Shown: positions 43,294 through 52,364, numbered from the stretch's first letter. The stretch is DNA of 64,000 nucleotides from Rhodothermus marinus (GCF_009936275.1 NZ_AP019797.1:2215890-2279889); one strand, 5' to 3'. The notes: generated by a model not told the origin, from the sequence alone. Numbers and translations are program-made.

Positions 43294-45900
43294 TTATTCC
43301 AGCGGCAGCCGGAGCTGGCGGCGCACGTAGCCGGCCCCCTCGCCTTCGAAGCGCACCTGCAGGCGGTAGCCGCCGGGCTCGGGGCTCAGCATGACACCTT
43401 CGACGGCCTGCACCCGGCGTGGCGTGCGCACCTGCAACGTATAGCTCCGCCCCACCCGTCCCTCCAGCACCAGCAGCAGGCTGTCGGACGCGGCCCGTAC
43501 GCGCAGTACCCGGAGTCCGCGGTTGTCCATTCCGGGCACCAGCGGCTCGGGGGCTACATAGACGTCGGTGCCCGGCCGCATGCGGTAGCGGATCGTGGTC
43601 GGACCGGCCACCGGCACGCGGATGCGCACGCGCTGCAGATCGCCTTCCTCCCGCACTTCGAAGACGGCCGGCCGGTCGTTTACGGTCACGGACTCCACGC
43701 GGGCATCCAGCGGAAAGGCCGGCGCCAGATCCAGCGAGACGGGCGCCGCCTCGCCTTCAGGGATGATCTCCACCAGAAAGGCTTCGTCCGTGCGCCGAAT
43801 GGCCAGCGCATACCGATCGCGTCCCACCGGCACGTGCCGCAACCGCAGCGAATCCCACACGGCCGGAAGCTGGGGCGCCACGCGCAACACCCGGCCGCCC
43901 TCCCGCACGTCCAGTCCCAGCAGTCCCCGCACCAGCGGGGTCACCACCATGGCCTCGGACCAGATCTGGTGGTGCGACGAGCGGCCGAAATCCCGATTGA
44001 AAGCACCCGAGAGCAATTCGGTCACGTAGCCCAGCGCCCCCTGGTAGGTCAACAGCGCGTTCGCCATCAGCGCCTGATAGCCGATGTGTGGTTTTTCGTA
44101 GCGATAGGCCGCCATCGACGCCCAGCCGGTAAACAGCGGCCAGACCGATCCGTGATGGTAGGAAAGCGGATCGTAGCGGCTGCTGGCGTTCGACAGAATC
44201 CGCGTGCCCCAGTCGGTGGCCATCTGCGCGCTGCCCACGTGCTCCAGCGCCCGACGGGCACGCTCCGGGCTGAGCAACCGCCACCAGAGCGGTACCGCCT
44301 GCAGCACCGTGTTTTCCGGAAACAGTTCGGGCGCCGCGGCCCCGTCCGGCTTCCAGGTGGCAAACGCATAGAACCCTTCGTCTTCCAGCCAATAAGTGCG
44401 CTCGATGGCCGCCCGCACCCGCACCGCCCGCTGCCGCACTTCGGCCGCCAGTTCGGTTTCGCCCAGGGCCGTCGCCATGGCCTCCATCCCCTCCAGCGCG
44501 GCCAGCCAGACGCCCTGCTGGTACAGCTCTTCGTGCGGCGGGTACAGCAGCCCCCCTTCCACCCAGCCGTGTCCCACGCCGGTGTTTTCCACCAGGTCGT
44601 TGCCGTCCGTGTCGGTGCCGGCCGTGAAGCGGTAAGCCCTTACAAGCGCGTCCCAGTGCTCTCGGATGTAGTCCAGATCCCCGCTCGCCTGCCAGTAATC
44701 GGCGTGTGCGATGATAAAGAGCGGCGTGGCATCGGCCGAGGCCCAGGGATACGGATAGTCCTCGAACCAGTCGATCAGCGCAGCACTCTGGGAAATTTCG
44801 TGCGGGATCTTACCGTCTTCCCGCTGAAACTTTCGCAGGAAGTCCAGCGCCGTGCGGGTCGTTTCGAAGTGGCCGACGGCCGTCGTGGCCAGCACGGTCC
44901 AGAGCGCATCGCGCCCGAAGAACCAGGCAAAGCCGGGCCGCTCGCTGTTGCCCGCCGTACGGAAGCCGGCAATCAGTCCGGTGCCCAGGTACGGGTTGGT
45001 CGCCAGCCCTTTGTCGATGCCCACCAGCGCCCAGGCGTAGGCCGTGTTCAGCGTCGGATCGGGCGTTTCGATCTGCAATGCTTCGTCCAGCAGCCGTTCG
45101 TAGTGCGCCACGTTCTGGCGGTAATAGCTTTCGGCCTGCTCGAGCAGCCGCCGGTAGGTCGCGATCGCGCCGTCGATGCCCTCGACGCTGCCGGTGATCA
45201 CCACCGGGATGTAGTAGCGGGCGGCCAGCTCGGGCGTTACCTCCAGCTCGAACCGGTTCGGTAGATCTTTTGGCTCTTCCTGATAGGGCTGCACCGACAC
45301 GTCCCGGGCCAGCGGCGAGCCTATCACCCCGGCAAACCGGCGGGTTTCCTCGGTGATCGTATAAAACCGCCCCTCCTCGTTCCAGCCGAGGTAGCCTGTC
45401 ATCAGACCGGCCGGCCACATGAGGCGCAGGTCGGGCCGAAACGCCACGCGGATCGTCAGCGGCCGCACGGCCTGCACGTCCAGCAGCATCACGATACCCG
45501 GCTCGTGCACCGGCGCGTACAGGATCTGTCGCACGGTGAAAGCCGCGTGGCTGTAGGTGAGCACGGTGGCCTCCGGCCGCGCTTCGATGTAGGCCAGCGT
45601 CTCCTCGCCGCTCAACGGCACCGGATAGTCGGCAATCTGGAATTCCAGCCGCAGGTCGCGCAGGATTTTGAGCGGATAGACCCAGACCTCGAACGCGCGG
45701 TGTTCGTAGCCGAGCAGCGCCGCCCGCCGCCCCACCACGTCCAGAAACGCTCCGGCCTGCGTGGGTCGCGCCAGCACCAGCCGGCCGGTCGGCCGCTCAA
45801 AGCGCGGCACCAGTCCTTCGATCTGTTGCGCCTGCACCGCCATCATGCCGGACAGCAAACAGCCAAGCCATACTGCAATCCATGCGTTTCCTCGCAGCAT
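43294..45900 (-). CDS. Secreted six-hairpin glycosidase (amylo-alpha-1,6-glucosidase/GH15-like)
   Basis: An 868-residue protein with a signal peptide ending MMAVQA. An N-terminal beta-sandwich (~30-240) precedes an (alpha/alpha)6 catalytic barrel (~260-660) with RPGFAWFFGRDALWTVLAT, REDGKIPHEISQS, WASADATPLFIIAHADYW, NTGVGHGWVEGG and SYHHGSVWPLFTGW. These are characteristic of the glycogen-debranching (GDE C-terminal)/glucoamylase-like group; acidic residues in GRDALW, DATP and the VEGG segment are candidates for catalysis. The C-terminal ~200 residues are beta-rich. Likely hydrolyses alpha-glucan-type chains outside the cytoplasm, and it sits in the same cluster as susCD. Family assignment is firmer than the exact bond cut. 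Confidence 0.75.
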   Translation of the reverse strand: MLRGNAWIAVWLGCLLSGMMAVQAQQIEGLVPRFERPTGRLVLARPTQAGAFLDVVGRRAALLGYEHRAFEVWVYPLKILRDLRLEFQIADYPVPLSGEETLAYIEARPEATVLTYSHAAFTVRQILYAPVHEPGIVMLLDVQAVRPLTIRVAFRPDLRLMWPAGLMTGYLGWNEEGRFYTITEETRRFAGVIGSPLARDVSVQPYQEEPKDLPNRFELEVTPELAARYYIPVVITGSVEGIDGAIATYRRLLEQAESYYRQNVAHYERLLDEALQIETPDPTLNTAYAWALVGIDKGLATNPYLGTGLIAGFRTAGNSERPGFAWFFGRDALWTVLATTAVGHFETTRTALDFLRKFQREDGKIPHEISQSAALIDWFEDYPYPWASADATPLFIIAHADYWQASGDLDYIREHWDALVRAYRFTAGTDTDGNDLVENTGVGHGWVEGGLLYPPHEELYQQGVWLAALEGMEAMATALGETELAAEVRQRAVRVRAAIERTYWLEDEGFYAFATWKPDGAAAPELFPENTVLQAVPLWWRLLSPERARRALEHVGSAQMATDWGTRILSNASSRYDPLSYHHGSVWPLFTGWASMAAYRYEKPHIGYQALMANALLTYQGALGYVTELLSGAFNRDFGRSSHHQIWSEAMVVTPLVRGLLGLDVREGGRVLRVAPQLPAVWDSLRLRHVPVGRDRYALAIRRTDEAFLVEIIPEGEAAPVSLDLAPAFPLDARVESVTVNDRPAVFEVREEGDLQRVRIRVPVAGPTTIRYRMRPGTDVYVAPEPLVPGMDNRGLRVLRVRAASDSLLLVLEGRVGRSYTLQVRTPRRVQAVEGVMLSPEPGGYRLQVRFEGEGAGYVRRQLRLPLE

Positions 45901-45922
45901 CGTCGGTCAGAAGGTTATGTAC

Positions 45923-45958
45923 AAAAAAGCCCGTCCGGCAAGAAAACGCCGGACGGGC
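45923..45958 (-). terminator. Terminator after HEPN gene
   Basis: GCCCGTCCGGC and GCCGGACGGGC form a perfect 11-bp stem with an 8-nt loop; on the minus strand TTTTTTG follows. The ~45-bp segment is almost identical to 46799-46833 and its flank. Confidence 0.85.
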
Positions 45959-45982
45959 CGAAAGGTCAAGCCCCTGCGCATT

Positions 45983-46324
45983 TCACGGTGCTTCCAATTC
46001 TTTCAGCATAGCTGTTATCTGCGCTTTGAGCAGAGGAAGATCTCGCTCCACCGTTGCCCAGACTTCTTCGAGATCAATACCGAAGTACTCGTGTACCAGA
46101 ATATTTCGCATCGCTACAATCTGCGCCCAGGGGATCTGTGGATAGGCGGCATGAAACGCCTGCCCCAGGCGCGCCGCAGCCTCACCGATCAGTTGCAGAT
46201 GATGGATGATCCACACCTGAATCAGTTCGTTCTGAAGAAACGCCCTTTTGCCCTGACTGGCATATCGTTCGATCCGGGCAATCGCCTCCAGCATGTCCCT
46301 GAGTCTTTCGACAGGCGTTCTCAT
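45983..46324 (-). CDS. hepT: HEPN-domain ribonuclease-like toxin (DUF86/HepT)
   Basis: From the ATG at 46324 (MRTPVERLRDMLEAI) the protein is 113 residues, the usual HepT size; the frame is open to 46402 but overlaps the partner gene. It shows the HEPN motif RNILVHEYFGID (RX4H followed by Y), the presumed RNase active site, near residue 75. HepT cleaves RNA and is neutralised by AMP transfer from MntA onto the Tyr next to this motif. The start overlaps the mntA stop by 4 bp, the usual arrangement. Terminated at 45923-45958. Confidence 0.87.
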   Translation of the reverse strand: MRTPVERLRDMLEAIARIERYASQGKRAFLQNELIQVWIIHHLQLIGEAAARLGQAFHAAYPQIPWAQIVAMRNILVHEYFGIDLEEVWATVERDLPLLKAQITAMLKELEAP

Positions 46325-46623
46325 AGAGGAATGGCCTCCTTCAGCACTTTTTCGCGAATCCGGGGCTTGAGACCGGATTCGCTGAGCACATCGACACGGC
46401 ACCCCAGCAGCGCCTCCAGCTCAAGCCAGAGCGCGGCGTGGTCCAGCAGGCTGCGTCCCGGCTCGAAGCGCACGATCAGATCCACATCGCTTGACGCGTC
46501 GGCCTCTCCCCGCGCTACCGAGCCGAACACCCGCACGTCCGTGGCTCCGTAGCGGGCGCAGAGCCGAAGGATCTCCTCGCGTTTCTCTCTGAGCCGCTGC
46601 AGAAGTCGCTGCTCTGTTTTCAT
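46321..46623 (-). CDS. mntA: MNT-type nucleotidyltransferase antitoxin
   Basis: A 100-residue protein with the minimal nucleotidyltransferase signature GSVARGEADASSDVDLIV at about residues 34-51, where the two Asp in DVD coordinate metal, and a second conserved Asp in CRVDVLSES. MntA antitoxins AMPylate HepT and block its RNase. First gene of the two-gene unit; 230 bp upstream of it separate it from the DUF4340 gene and contain that gene's terminator. Could also be regarded as a generic minimal nucleotidyltransferase, but the HEPN partner settles the role. Confidence 0.87.
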   Translation of the reverse strand: MKTEQRLLQRLREKREEILRLCARYGATDVRVFGSVARGEADASSDVDLIVRFEPGRSLLDHAALWLELEALLGCRVDVLSESGLKPRIREKVLKEAIPL

Positions 46624-46798
46624 CCTGAGGTTTTATTCGGAAAACAAGTGGCATCACCCGAGACGGCACTTCGCTTCGCTCCGTGCCTGACTACAAGCGC
46701 GCTGGTTGTGCTTCAAACGGCCGGCTACAAACCTAACCGACAGCGCTATAAAGGGTTACAGGTCAAAATCGTGACCTTCTTTTCGGATGACTTCTACC

Positions 46799-46833
46799 AA
46801 AAAGCCCGTCCGGCAAGAAAACGCCGAACGGGC
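46799..46833 (-). terminator. Terminator after DUF4340 gene
   Basis: GCCCGTCCGGC pairs with GCCGAACGGGC (one imperfect pair), followed on the minus strand by TTTTTGG. It shares its loop AAGAAAAC and the flank CCGAAAGGTCAAGCCC with the terminator at 45923-45958. Confidence 0.8.
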
Positions 46834-46854
46834 CGAAAGGTCAAGCCCTGGCGG

Positions 46855-47775
46855 TTACTCCTCGCTTTTTGCCCGGAGCGAGGAAGCTTCGGGAAGAAGC
46901 TGGTTGCGACGGTAGGCGTAGATGCGGAAGACCGTCTCGTCGTCACCGCGCACCAGCGCCCAGCCGTTGCTCCGCTCATCAAAATAGAGCACCTGCTGGA
47001 CGCCACCGGGCAACCGGAGCGTCAGCACATAGTCGGGCGCCCGGCGGATCGAGTCGGCCGGCAGGTCATCGAAGAAGCCGTCGGCGCGGAGCGGATCGAA
47101 CTGACCGGCCCAGCGCGCAGCCGCCGCCGAGTCGGCCGGCGCGGTCTGGTCGTCTTCCACCAGTTCCCAGCCGCTTTCGCCCCGGCGCACGCCGTATCGC
47201 TTACCTTCATGCTGCACTTCCAGCGCTTCGATCTGGCCCGCCGGCACGTTCAGGATCGTCTTGTCGCGCCAGCGGGCCAGATCCTCCGGAAAGGTCAGCT
47301 CGGTTCGGGCCAGAAACACCCGCTCATCCGTGGCCAGGCGCACGTACCGGGCGTTGAAATCCGGCCCCGTATTGCCCCAGAACAACTGGAGCGAGTCGCC
47401 CGCCTTCCGATAGGCCACCAGGCGGATGGCGTTTGAGTCGGCCACGCCGTAATTGCCGTAGCGGGCCGGGTTGGTGGAAACGACGCTTTCCAGCTCCGTT
47501 TCGGCCAGATTTTCGACGAAACGTCGGGCAAAGGACGAGTCGGCCGGATAGTGAATCGGGGCCGTCAGCTGCCAGCCCGAACCGCTCCGCTCCAGCACAA
47601 GCGGATCCTTGCCCGGTCGCTCCAGACGGATTCGCGTGATCTCGTCCGCCCGGAGTGTCCATTCTGGCACGTCGATCGTCGAGGGGTTTCGCTTGAAGGC
47701 GCCGGTGGCCCAGGCCAGTACGAGCAGGACCACCAGCACGATCGACAGAATGACAACCGGATTTTTTCGCGGCAT
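46855..47775 (-). CDS. DUF4340-domain membrane-anchored protein
   Basis: A 306-residue protein with one N-terminal membrane helix (residues ~8-26, VVILSIVLVVLLVLAWATG) and a periplasmic beta-rich body with DUF4340 features such as DEITRIRLERPGKDPLVLER, YGVADSNAIRLVAY and FLARTELTFPEDLARWRDKT. DUF4340 genes are regularly found directly after gldF/gldG-type ABC genes, and the product is thought to belong to the same complex, although its job is not established. Its start lies 20 bp after the gldG-type stop, so it is the last gene of the ABC operon. Confidence 0.85.
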   Translation of the reverse strand: MPRKNPVVILSIVLVVLLVLAWATGAFKRNPSTIDVPEWTLRADEITRIRLERPGKDPLVLERSGSGWQLTAPIHYPADSSFARRFVENLAETELESVVSTNPARYGNYGVADSNAIRLVAYRKAGDSLQLFWGNTGPDFNARYVRLATDERVFLARTELTFPEDLARWRDKTILNVPAGQIEALEVQHEGKRYGVRRGESGWELVEDDQTAPADSAAAARWAGQFDPLRADGFFDDLPADSIRRAPDYVLTLRLPGGVQQVLYFDERSNGWALVRGDDETVFRIYAYRRNQLLPEASSLRAKSEE

Positions 47776-47795
47776 GGCTCACGTCCGGGATGGTT

Positions 47796-49322
47796 TCAGG
47801 TGGTCAGCACAATCTGACGCTGACGCCGAATGCGCCAGCGGATCAGCCCGAAGAGCACCACCAGCACCACCGGTCCCAGGATGTTCGCGTACTTGATGAA
47901 GGGCCGCAGGCTTTCGCTCACCGGTTCGAGCGCCCGCGGCGTGATCGACTTGGTGCGGATCGCCAGCAGCGCCTCGTCCTGACCGAGCCAGTCGGCGATG
48001 TTTAGCACGAAGGCCAGGTTGCCCGGTGGGAGCTGGCCGCCGTAGCGCTGCTCGTTGACCAGATCGCCGTCGCCCACCACCACCAGCCGGGCCGGTTGTC
48101 CGATGCGCGTGCTGTCGTAGGCGCTCGGGAATGTCCCGTGCAGCGCCACGGCCAGCACGTAGGGGCCGTCCCGGAAGTTTTCGGGGTCCGGCAGCATGGC
48201 GGGCTGCACCGTGAAGAAGCCCTGTTGCGTGGCACTTTGCGGCGTCGAGTACACCAGCGGAATGCGCTCGACCCCTTCGGGAAGCGCCGCGCTCGTATCG
48301 ATCGAGCTGACGTAGTAGAAGAAGACCTCCCGGAGCCGACTGACCATGGGATGCTCCGGGTTGAAGCGTGTGGCGATGGGGAAGAACGGGTACTCCACCA
48401 TCTGGGCCACGCGGAAGAAGCCCACGGTCCGCTGCAGCGTCACCACCGAGCTCTGGCGGTCCATCACCAGGTCGGGCCGCACCACGGCGCCGTAGTGGGC
48501 CAGCAGGTCCTCCAGTCCGGTCTTCTGCTCGCTGGCAAAACCGAACTGCAGGTTCGCGTTGATCCGGTTGAGCAGCACGGCCACACGGCCGCCTTCCATC
48601 AGGTAGCGGTCGATGGCCTTCAGGTGCGCCTCGGGAAACGTGTCGGTCGGCGCAATGATGAAGAGCACATCCGGCCGTGGATCCAGCGTGCTGTCTTTCA
48701 CCGACACGGTGCGCACCTCGTAGTTACGCTCCAGCGCCCGATAGAACGTCTCCATGGCGGTGCGGCCCGGCTCGCCGTGGCCCGTCAGGATGCCCGCCAC
48801 CGGCAACCGGTCCCGCGTGAGCTTGCGGATGGCGCTGGTCAGGTCGTACTCCAGCGTCGAGAGGTCTTCGATCACCGGGATCGTCTCTCGCTTGCCCGCA
48901 TACTCGACCACCAGCCCCATGTAGGCATTTTTGATCTGAAGATTGTCGTTTTCGATCACCTGCACCTGCACGGGCGGGATGTTGTAGCGGGCGGCTTCCT
49001 GCTGGAGCGATTCGTCCGATCCCGGATCCAGAAATTCATACTGGAATTTGTTGCCGCCGTAGGCGCGGTATTCGTCCAGCTTGTCGCGCAGAAAGCGCCG
49101 GTAGCTGCTGTACGGGGCCGGCAGATCGGCCGTAAAGAACACGCGCACGGTGACCGGGTCGTCGAGCGAACGCACCGTCTCGATCGATGCTTCTGAGAGC
49201 GAATAGACCCGGTCGTCGGTCAGGTCGATCCGGAAGAAAACGTTCAGGCCGATCAGGTTCAGCACCACCAGAATCAGTCCGACCAGCAGCAGCGTGGTGC
49301 GTGTGGTCCAGTTCCGTTGCAT
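47796..49322 (-). CDS. gldG: GldG-family ABC transporter substrate-binding-like subunit
   Basis: A 508-residue protein with an N-terminal helix (TTLLLVGLILVVLNLIGLNV) and a C-terminal helix (~475-497) before a basic tail. Between them lies the large periplasmic ABC_transp_aux domain (RIDLTDDRVYSLSEASIETV, LPAPYSSYRRFLRDKLDEY, ILTGHGEPGRTAMETFYRAL, DVLFIIAPTDTFPEAHLKAI). In gliding Bacteroidota GldG works with GldF and GldA; close relatives occur in many non-gliding bacteria, so gliding cannot be concluded. The stop/start spacing to gldF is 3 bp. Confidence 0.87.
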   Translation of the reverse strand: MQRNWTTRTTLLLVGLILVVLNLIGLNVFFRIDLTDDRVYSLSEASIETVRSLDDPVTVRVFFTADLPAPYSSYRRFLRDKLDEYRAYGGNKFQYEFLDPGSDESLQQEAARYNIPPVQVQVIENDNLQIKNAYMGLVVEYAGKRETIPVIEDLSTLEYDLTSAIRKLTRDRLPVAGILTGHGEPGRTAMETFYRALERNYEVRTVSVKDSTLDPRPDVLFIIAPTDTFPEAHLKAIDRYLMEGGRVAVLLNRINANLQFGFASEQKTGLEDLLAHYGAVVRPDLVMDRQSSVVTLQRTVGFFRVAQMVEYPFFPIATRFNPEHPMVSRLREVFFYYVSSIDTSAALPEGVERIPLVYSTPQSATQQGFFTVQPAMLPDPENFRDGPYVLAVALHGTFPSAYDSTRIGQPARLVVVGDGDLVNEQRYGGQLPPGNLAFVLNIADWLGQDEALLAIRTKSITPRALEPVSESLRPFIKYANILGPVVLVVLFGLIRWRIRRQRQIVLTT

Positions 49323-49325
49323 GGC

Positions 49326-50033
49326 TCACTCCGGACGTCGTGCCAGGTGATACGCGGTCAGCAAACCGGCAAACGCCGTCAGCGACAGGTAGTAGAGCAC
49401 GTCGCGCGAGTCGATCACGCCGCGCATCAGGTTCCGGTAGTGGAAGTCGATGCTCAGGTACTCCAGGATGGGGGCCAGCCAGCCCGGCACGAAGATCGTG
49501 ACCTTGTCGAGCAGGTACAGTCCGAAAATCATGGCAAAGCCCAGAATGAAGGCCACGATCTGGTTGCGCGTCAGGCTGGAGGCCAGCAGCCCCAGCGCGC
49601 TGCAGGACAGGCCCAGCAGCGCCAGTCCCAGATAGCCGCCGAGCGTGGCGCCGTTGTCCGGATCGCCCAGCACGGCCAGCGTCAGCACGTAGACGCCGGT
49701 CAGGGCCAGCGCCACCAGCAGCACGATCACCACCGACAGCAATTTGGCGGCGATGACCTGTCCGTCACGCACCGGCAATGTCAGCAGCAGTTCAATCGTA
49801 CCGGCGCGGCGCTCTTCGGCGAAGGTGCCCATCGTGAGCGCCGGGATGAAGAACATGAACAACACCGGCGCCAGGTCGAAGACCGATCGCAGCGACGCGA
49901 CGTTCTCGACGAACAGGCTGTTGCCGAAGAACCAGCCCGTAATGAGCAGAAACACGCTCAGCACGATGTAGGCCGACGGGCTGTCGAAGAAGGCCCGCAG
50001 TTCGCGTCGCGTGAGGATCCAGACTTCCCGCAT
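49326..50033 (-). CDS. gldF: GldF-family ABC-2 permease
   Basis: A 235-residue membrane protein with about six helices (YIVLSVFLLITGWFFGN, VLFMFFIPALTMGTFAEERR, VIVLLVALALTGVYVLTLAV and others). The FAEERRAGTIELLLTLPV segment is the standard motif of ABC-2 permeases coupled to GldA-type ATPases. It forms the membrane pore with GldG and GldA. The gene lies 13 bp after gldA and 3 bp before gldG. Confidence 0.9.
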   Translation of the reverse strand: MREVWILTRRELRAFFDSPSAYIVLSVFLLITGWFFGNSLFVENVASLRSVFDLAPVLFMFFIPALTMGTFAEERRAGTIELLLTLPVRDGQVIAAKLLSVVIVLLVALALTGVYVLTLAVLGDPDNGATLGGYLGLALLGLSCSALGLLASSLTRNQIVAFILGFAMIFGLYLLDKVTIFVPGWLAPILEYLSIDFHYRNLMRGVIDSRDVLYYLSLTAFAGLLTAYHLARRPE

Positions 50034-50046
50034 CGCTCCAGCGCGT

Positions 50047-50973
50047 TTAGTTCATCGTGAGCTGGCGGAAGACCTCCTCCAGATCGACGCGCTCCCGGTG
50101 GAGCTCGGTGAGCGTCCAGCCGCGCTCAACGGCCAGGCGGAACAGCTCCGGGCGCAGGTCCTTCTGGCCGTCGGCGCTCAGGCGCAGCAGCAGCGTGCTG
50201 TCGCTTTCCGTCCGCGCCTCCTCTACGCGCACGCCGTCCAACCGCTCCAGCGCAGACCGCACCTCAGGCTCCGGCGCCTGCACGCCGAACAGAATGCGCT
50301 GGCCGCCGTGGGTCGATTGCAGCTCGTCGGGCGTGCCGTCGGCCACGATCCGCCCGCGATGAATGATCAGGACGCGGTCGCACGAAGCCTGCACCTCGGG
50401 CAGGATGTGCGTCGAGAGGATGACGGTCTTTTCGCGCCCGAGCGTCTTGATCAGGCTCCGGATCTCCACGATCTGGTTGGGATCGAGCCCGGAGGTCGGC
50501 TCGTCCAGGATCAGGATGGGCGGGTCGTGCACCATGGCCTGCGCCAGCCCGACGCGCTGGCGGTATCCCTTCGAGAGCGCGTCGATGCGCTTGGTGAGCA
50601 CGTCGCCCAGTCCGCACACTTCGATCACCTCGGCCAGGCGACGCCGCCGCGCCGCTCCATCGAGCCCCCGCATGGCCGCCATGAACTCCAGATAGTCGTA
50701 GGTGACCATGTCGGGATAGAGCGGCGTGTTTTCGGGCAGGTAGCCGATCTTCTGGCGAATCGCCAGGCTGTCGTGCCGCACGTCCAGCCCGTCCACCAGG
50801 ACGGTGCCCTCGGTCGGAGGCAGGTAGCAGGTGATCACCTTCATCGTGGTGGTCTTTCCGGCCCCGTTGGGACCGAGAAAGCCCAGCACCTCGCCCGACC
50901 GCACGGTGAACGAAATGCGGTCGACGGCCACCTCCGACCCGTAACGCTTCGTCAGCTCGCGTACCTCGATCAT
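50047..50973 (-). CDS. gldA: GldA-family ABC transporter ATP-binding protein
   Basis: From the ATG at 50973 (MIEVRELTKRYG) the protein is 308 residues; the frame extends to 51054 with an unlikely Cys/Arg-rich leader. Walker A GPNGAGKTT (~residue 36), signature LSKGYRQRVGLAQAM (~135), Walker B ILILDEPTSGLDPNQ (~157) and switch His in LSTHIL are all intact. The last ~80 residues are the extra domain of GldA-type proteins. It powers the GldFG permease complex. First gene of the gldA-gldF-gldG-DUF4340 operon. Confidence 0.9.
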   Translation of the reverse strand: MIEVRELTKRYGSEVAVDRISFTVRSGEVLGFLGPNGAGKTTTMKVITCYLPPTEGTVLVDGLDVRHDSLAIRQKIGYLPENTPLYPDMVTYDYLEFMAAMRGLDGAARRRRLAEVIEVCGLGDVLTKRIDALSKGYRQRVGLAQAMVHDPPILILDEPTSGLDPNQIVEIRSLIKTLGREKTVILSTHILPEVQASCDRVLIIHRGRIVADGTPDELQSTHGGQRILFGVQAPEPEVRSALERLDGVRVEEARTESDSTLLLRLSADGQKDLRPELFRLAVERGWTLTELHRERVDLEEVFRQLTMN

Positions 50974-51148
50974 GACACGCGTGCCGGTATTGCTTCGGTC
51001 GTGGTGGGACTCTTTTCGCCGATTAGAAAAGCAAACCGGGCCGCACCATTCCATGGTGCCATCAGAAAATTACAAACGAAATGGCCGGCTTTTTAGTGTA
51101 TCGCTCCCCCTGTCTCATCAATTCTTTGCAATGCCTCAATCCATCGCG

Positions 51149-52324
51149 TCATGCGGTATGCTTTTGTGCCTGCAACAGACGCGCGAGCTCAATCAGGGGT
51201 AATGCTTCTATGCCCTGTCCTACCGGGAACCGGTCCGACCCTGGATACACTATGAATTGCTTCTCCGGGCGTACATCCTCACAGGCTGCATAGAAACCGC
51301 GATCCGGGCGTGGACTCAGGCTGCGTTTGACCTCAACGGCCCAGCGCCGGCCGTCAGGCCATACAATCAGCAAATCGATCTCCGCACCACCGGCCGTGCG
51401 ATAGAAATAGAAGGTCGTCCCTGTCGGTGCACTGGCTATCAGGTTTTCTATAACGAAACCCTCCCAGCTTGCCCCTACGACCGGATGAGACAGCAGCGTT
51501 TCCATGTCGATAATATCCAGCAGTGCATGCAACAGCCCGCTGTCTCGGATATAAAGTCGCGGCGATCTGACCAGACGCTTTTCGACATTGGCATGCCAGG
51601 GGGGTAAACGACGCACCAGAAACAGGTCTACCAGCAGATCTAAATAGCGATTTACCGTACGCACATCGATCCCCAGGTTACGAGCCAGTTCCGCTGCATT
51701 CAACGTCCCTCCCTGCCGATGTGCCAGCATAACCCACAGTCGCCGCAACATCTCTGCTGGCAAACGCGTCCCGAACCGGGGAATCTCCCGTTCCAAGTAA
51801 GTCCGAATAAAGTCCTGACGCCATCGAAAACTCTGCAGCTCTGTCTCGGCCAGTAAACTCTCCGGGAAACCGCCACGCAGCCACAGCGCTTCCAATGGAC
51901 GGTCTGTCGGTTCAAGCACAAAAAAAGGAGTCAGCTCCAGATACCGCACACGCCCGGCCAGCGACTCTCCGGACTGCCGGAGCAAATCCAGCGAAGCCGA
52001 ACCCAGCAACAGATACAGCCCTGCACGCTTTCCCCGACGACGAGCCTGATCAATCAAGCCCCTGAGGATCGGGAACAGTCCGGGTACCCGGTGCACCTCA
52101 TCCAGAATGACCAGCTCACCCAGATGAAGCAGTAGATATGCCTCAGGATCGGATAACTTGGCCAGATCCCGCGGAGATTCCAGATCCAGATAAACCCCGC
52201 CGATCAACTCGGCTACCCGTAACGCCAGCGTGGTTTTTCCCGCCTGGCGTGGTCCAAGCAAGCAAACAGCCGGGACCTCCTGCAACCCCTGGAGCACTTC
52301 CGAAAGCAAATGACGCTCAATCAT
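51149..52324 (-). CDS. AAA ATPase of the AAA_14/DUF4143 family
   Basis: A 391-residue protein with a Walker A GPRQAGKTTLA (~residue 24), Walker B ELVILDEVHRVPGLFPIL (~70), a sensor segment LLLGSASLDLLRQS, and a C-terminal DUF4143 region (LARNLGIDVRTVNRYLDLLV, a winged-helix-like part, then EIDLLIVWPDGRRWAVEVKR, a PD-(D/E)XK-like fold). Such genes are common, often present in several copies in a thermophile genome, and their job is not established. An 11-bp inverted repeat spans its start (52323-52364). The gene stands alone, divergent from the porin. Confidence 0.87.
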   Translation of the reverse strand: MIERHLLSEVLQGLQEVPAVCLLGPRQAGKTTLALRVAELIGGVYLDLESPRDLAKLSDPEAYLLLHLGELVILDEVHRVPGLFPILRGLIDQARRRGKRAGLYLLLGSASLDLLRQSGESLAGRVRYLELTPFFVLEPTDRPLEALWLRGGFPESLLAETELQSFRWRQDFIRTYLEREIPRFGTRLPAEMLRRLWVMLAHRQGGTLNAAELARNLGIDVRTVNRYLDLLVDLFLVRRLPPWHANVEKRLVRSPRLYIRDSGLLHALLDIIDMETLLSHPVVGASWEGFVIENLIASAPTGTTFYFYRTAGGAEIDLLIVWPDGRRWAVEVKRSLSPRPDRGFYAACEDVRPEKQFIVYPGSDRFPVGQGIEALPLIELARLLQAQKHTA

Positions 52325-52364
52325 CCTTGCAAATCATACATCATAATGTCAGTTTTGCAAGGAT
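52323..52364. promoter_or_regulatory. Inverted repeat at the ATPase start
   Basis: ATCCTTGCAAA (52323-52333) and TTTGCAAGGAT (52354-52364) are perfect 11-bp arms 20 bp apart. One arm overlaps the ATPase start codon, so binding there would repress the gene; self-regulation is plausible but inferred. Confidence 0.55.

Noticed and set aside
51043..51059. GCACCAT/ATGGTGC palindrome upstream of gldA
   Set aside because: Only 7-bp arms with no U-run and no flanking similarity; it may be a relic of the intergenic repeat core but this cannot be supported.
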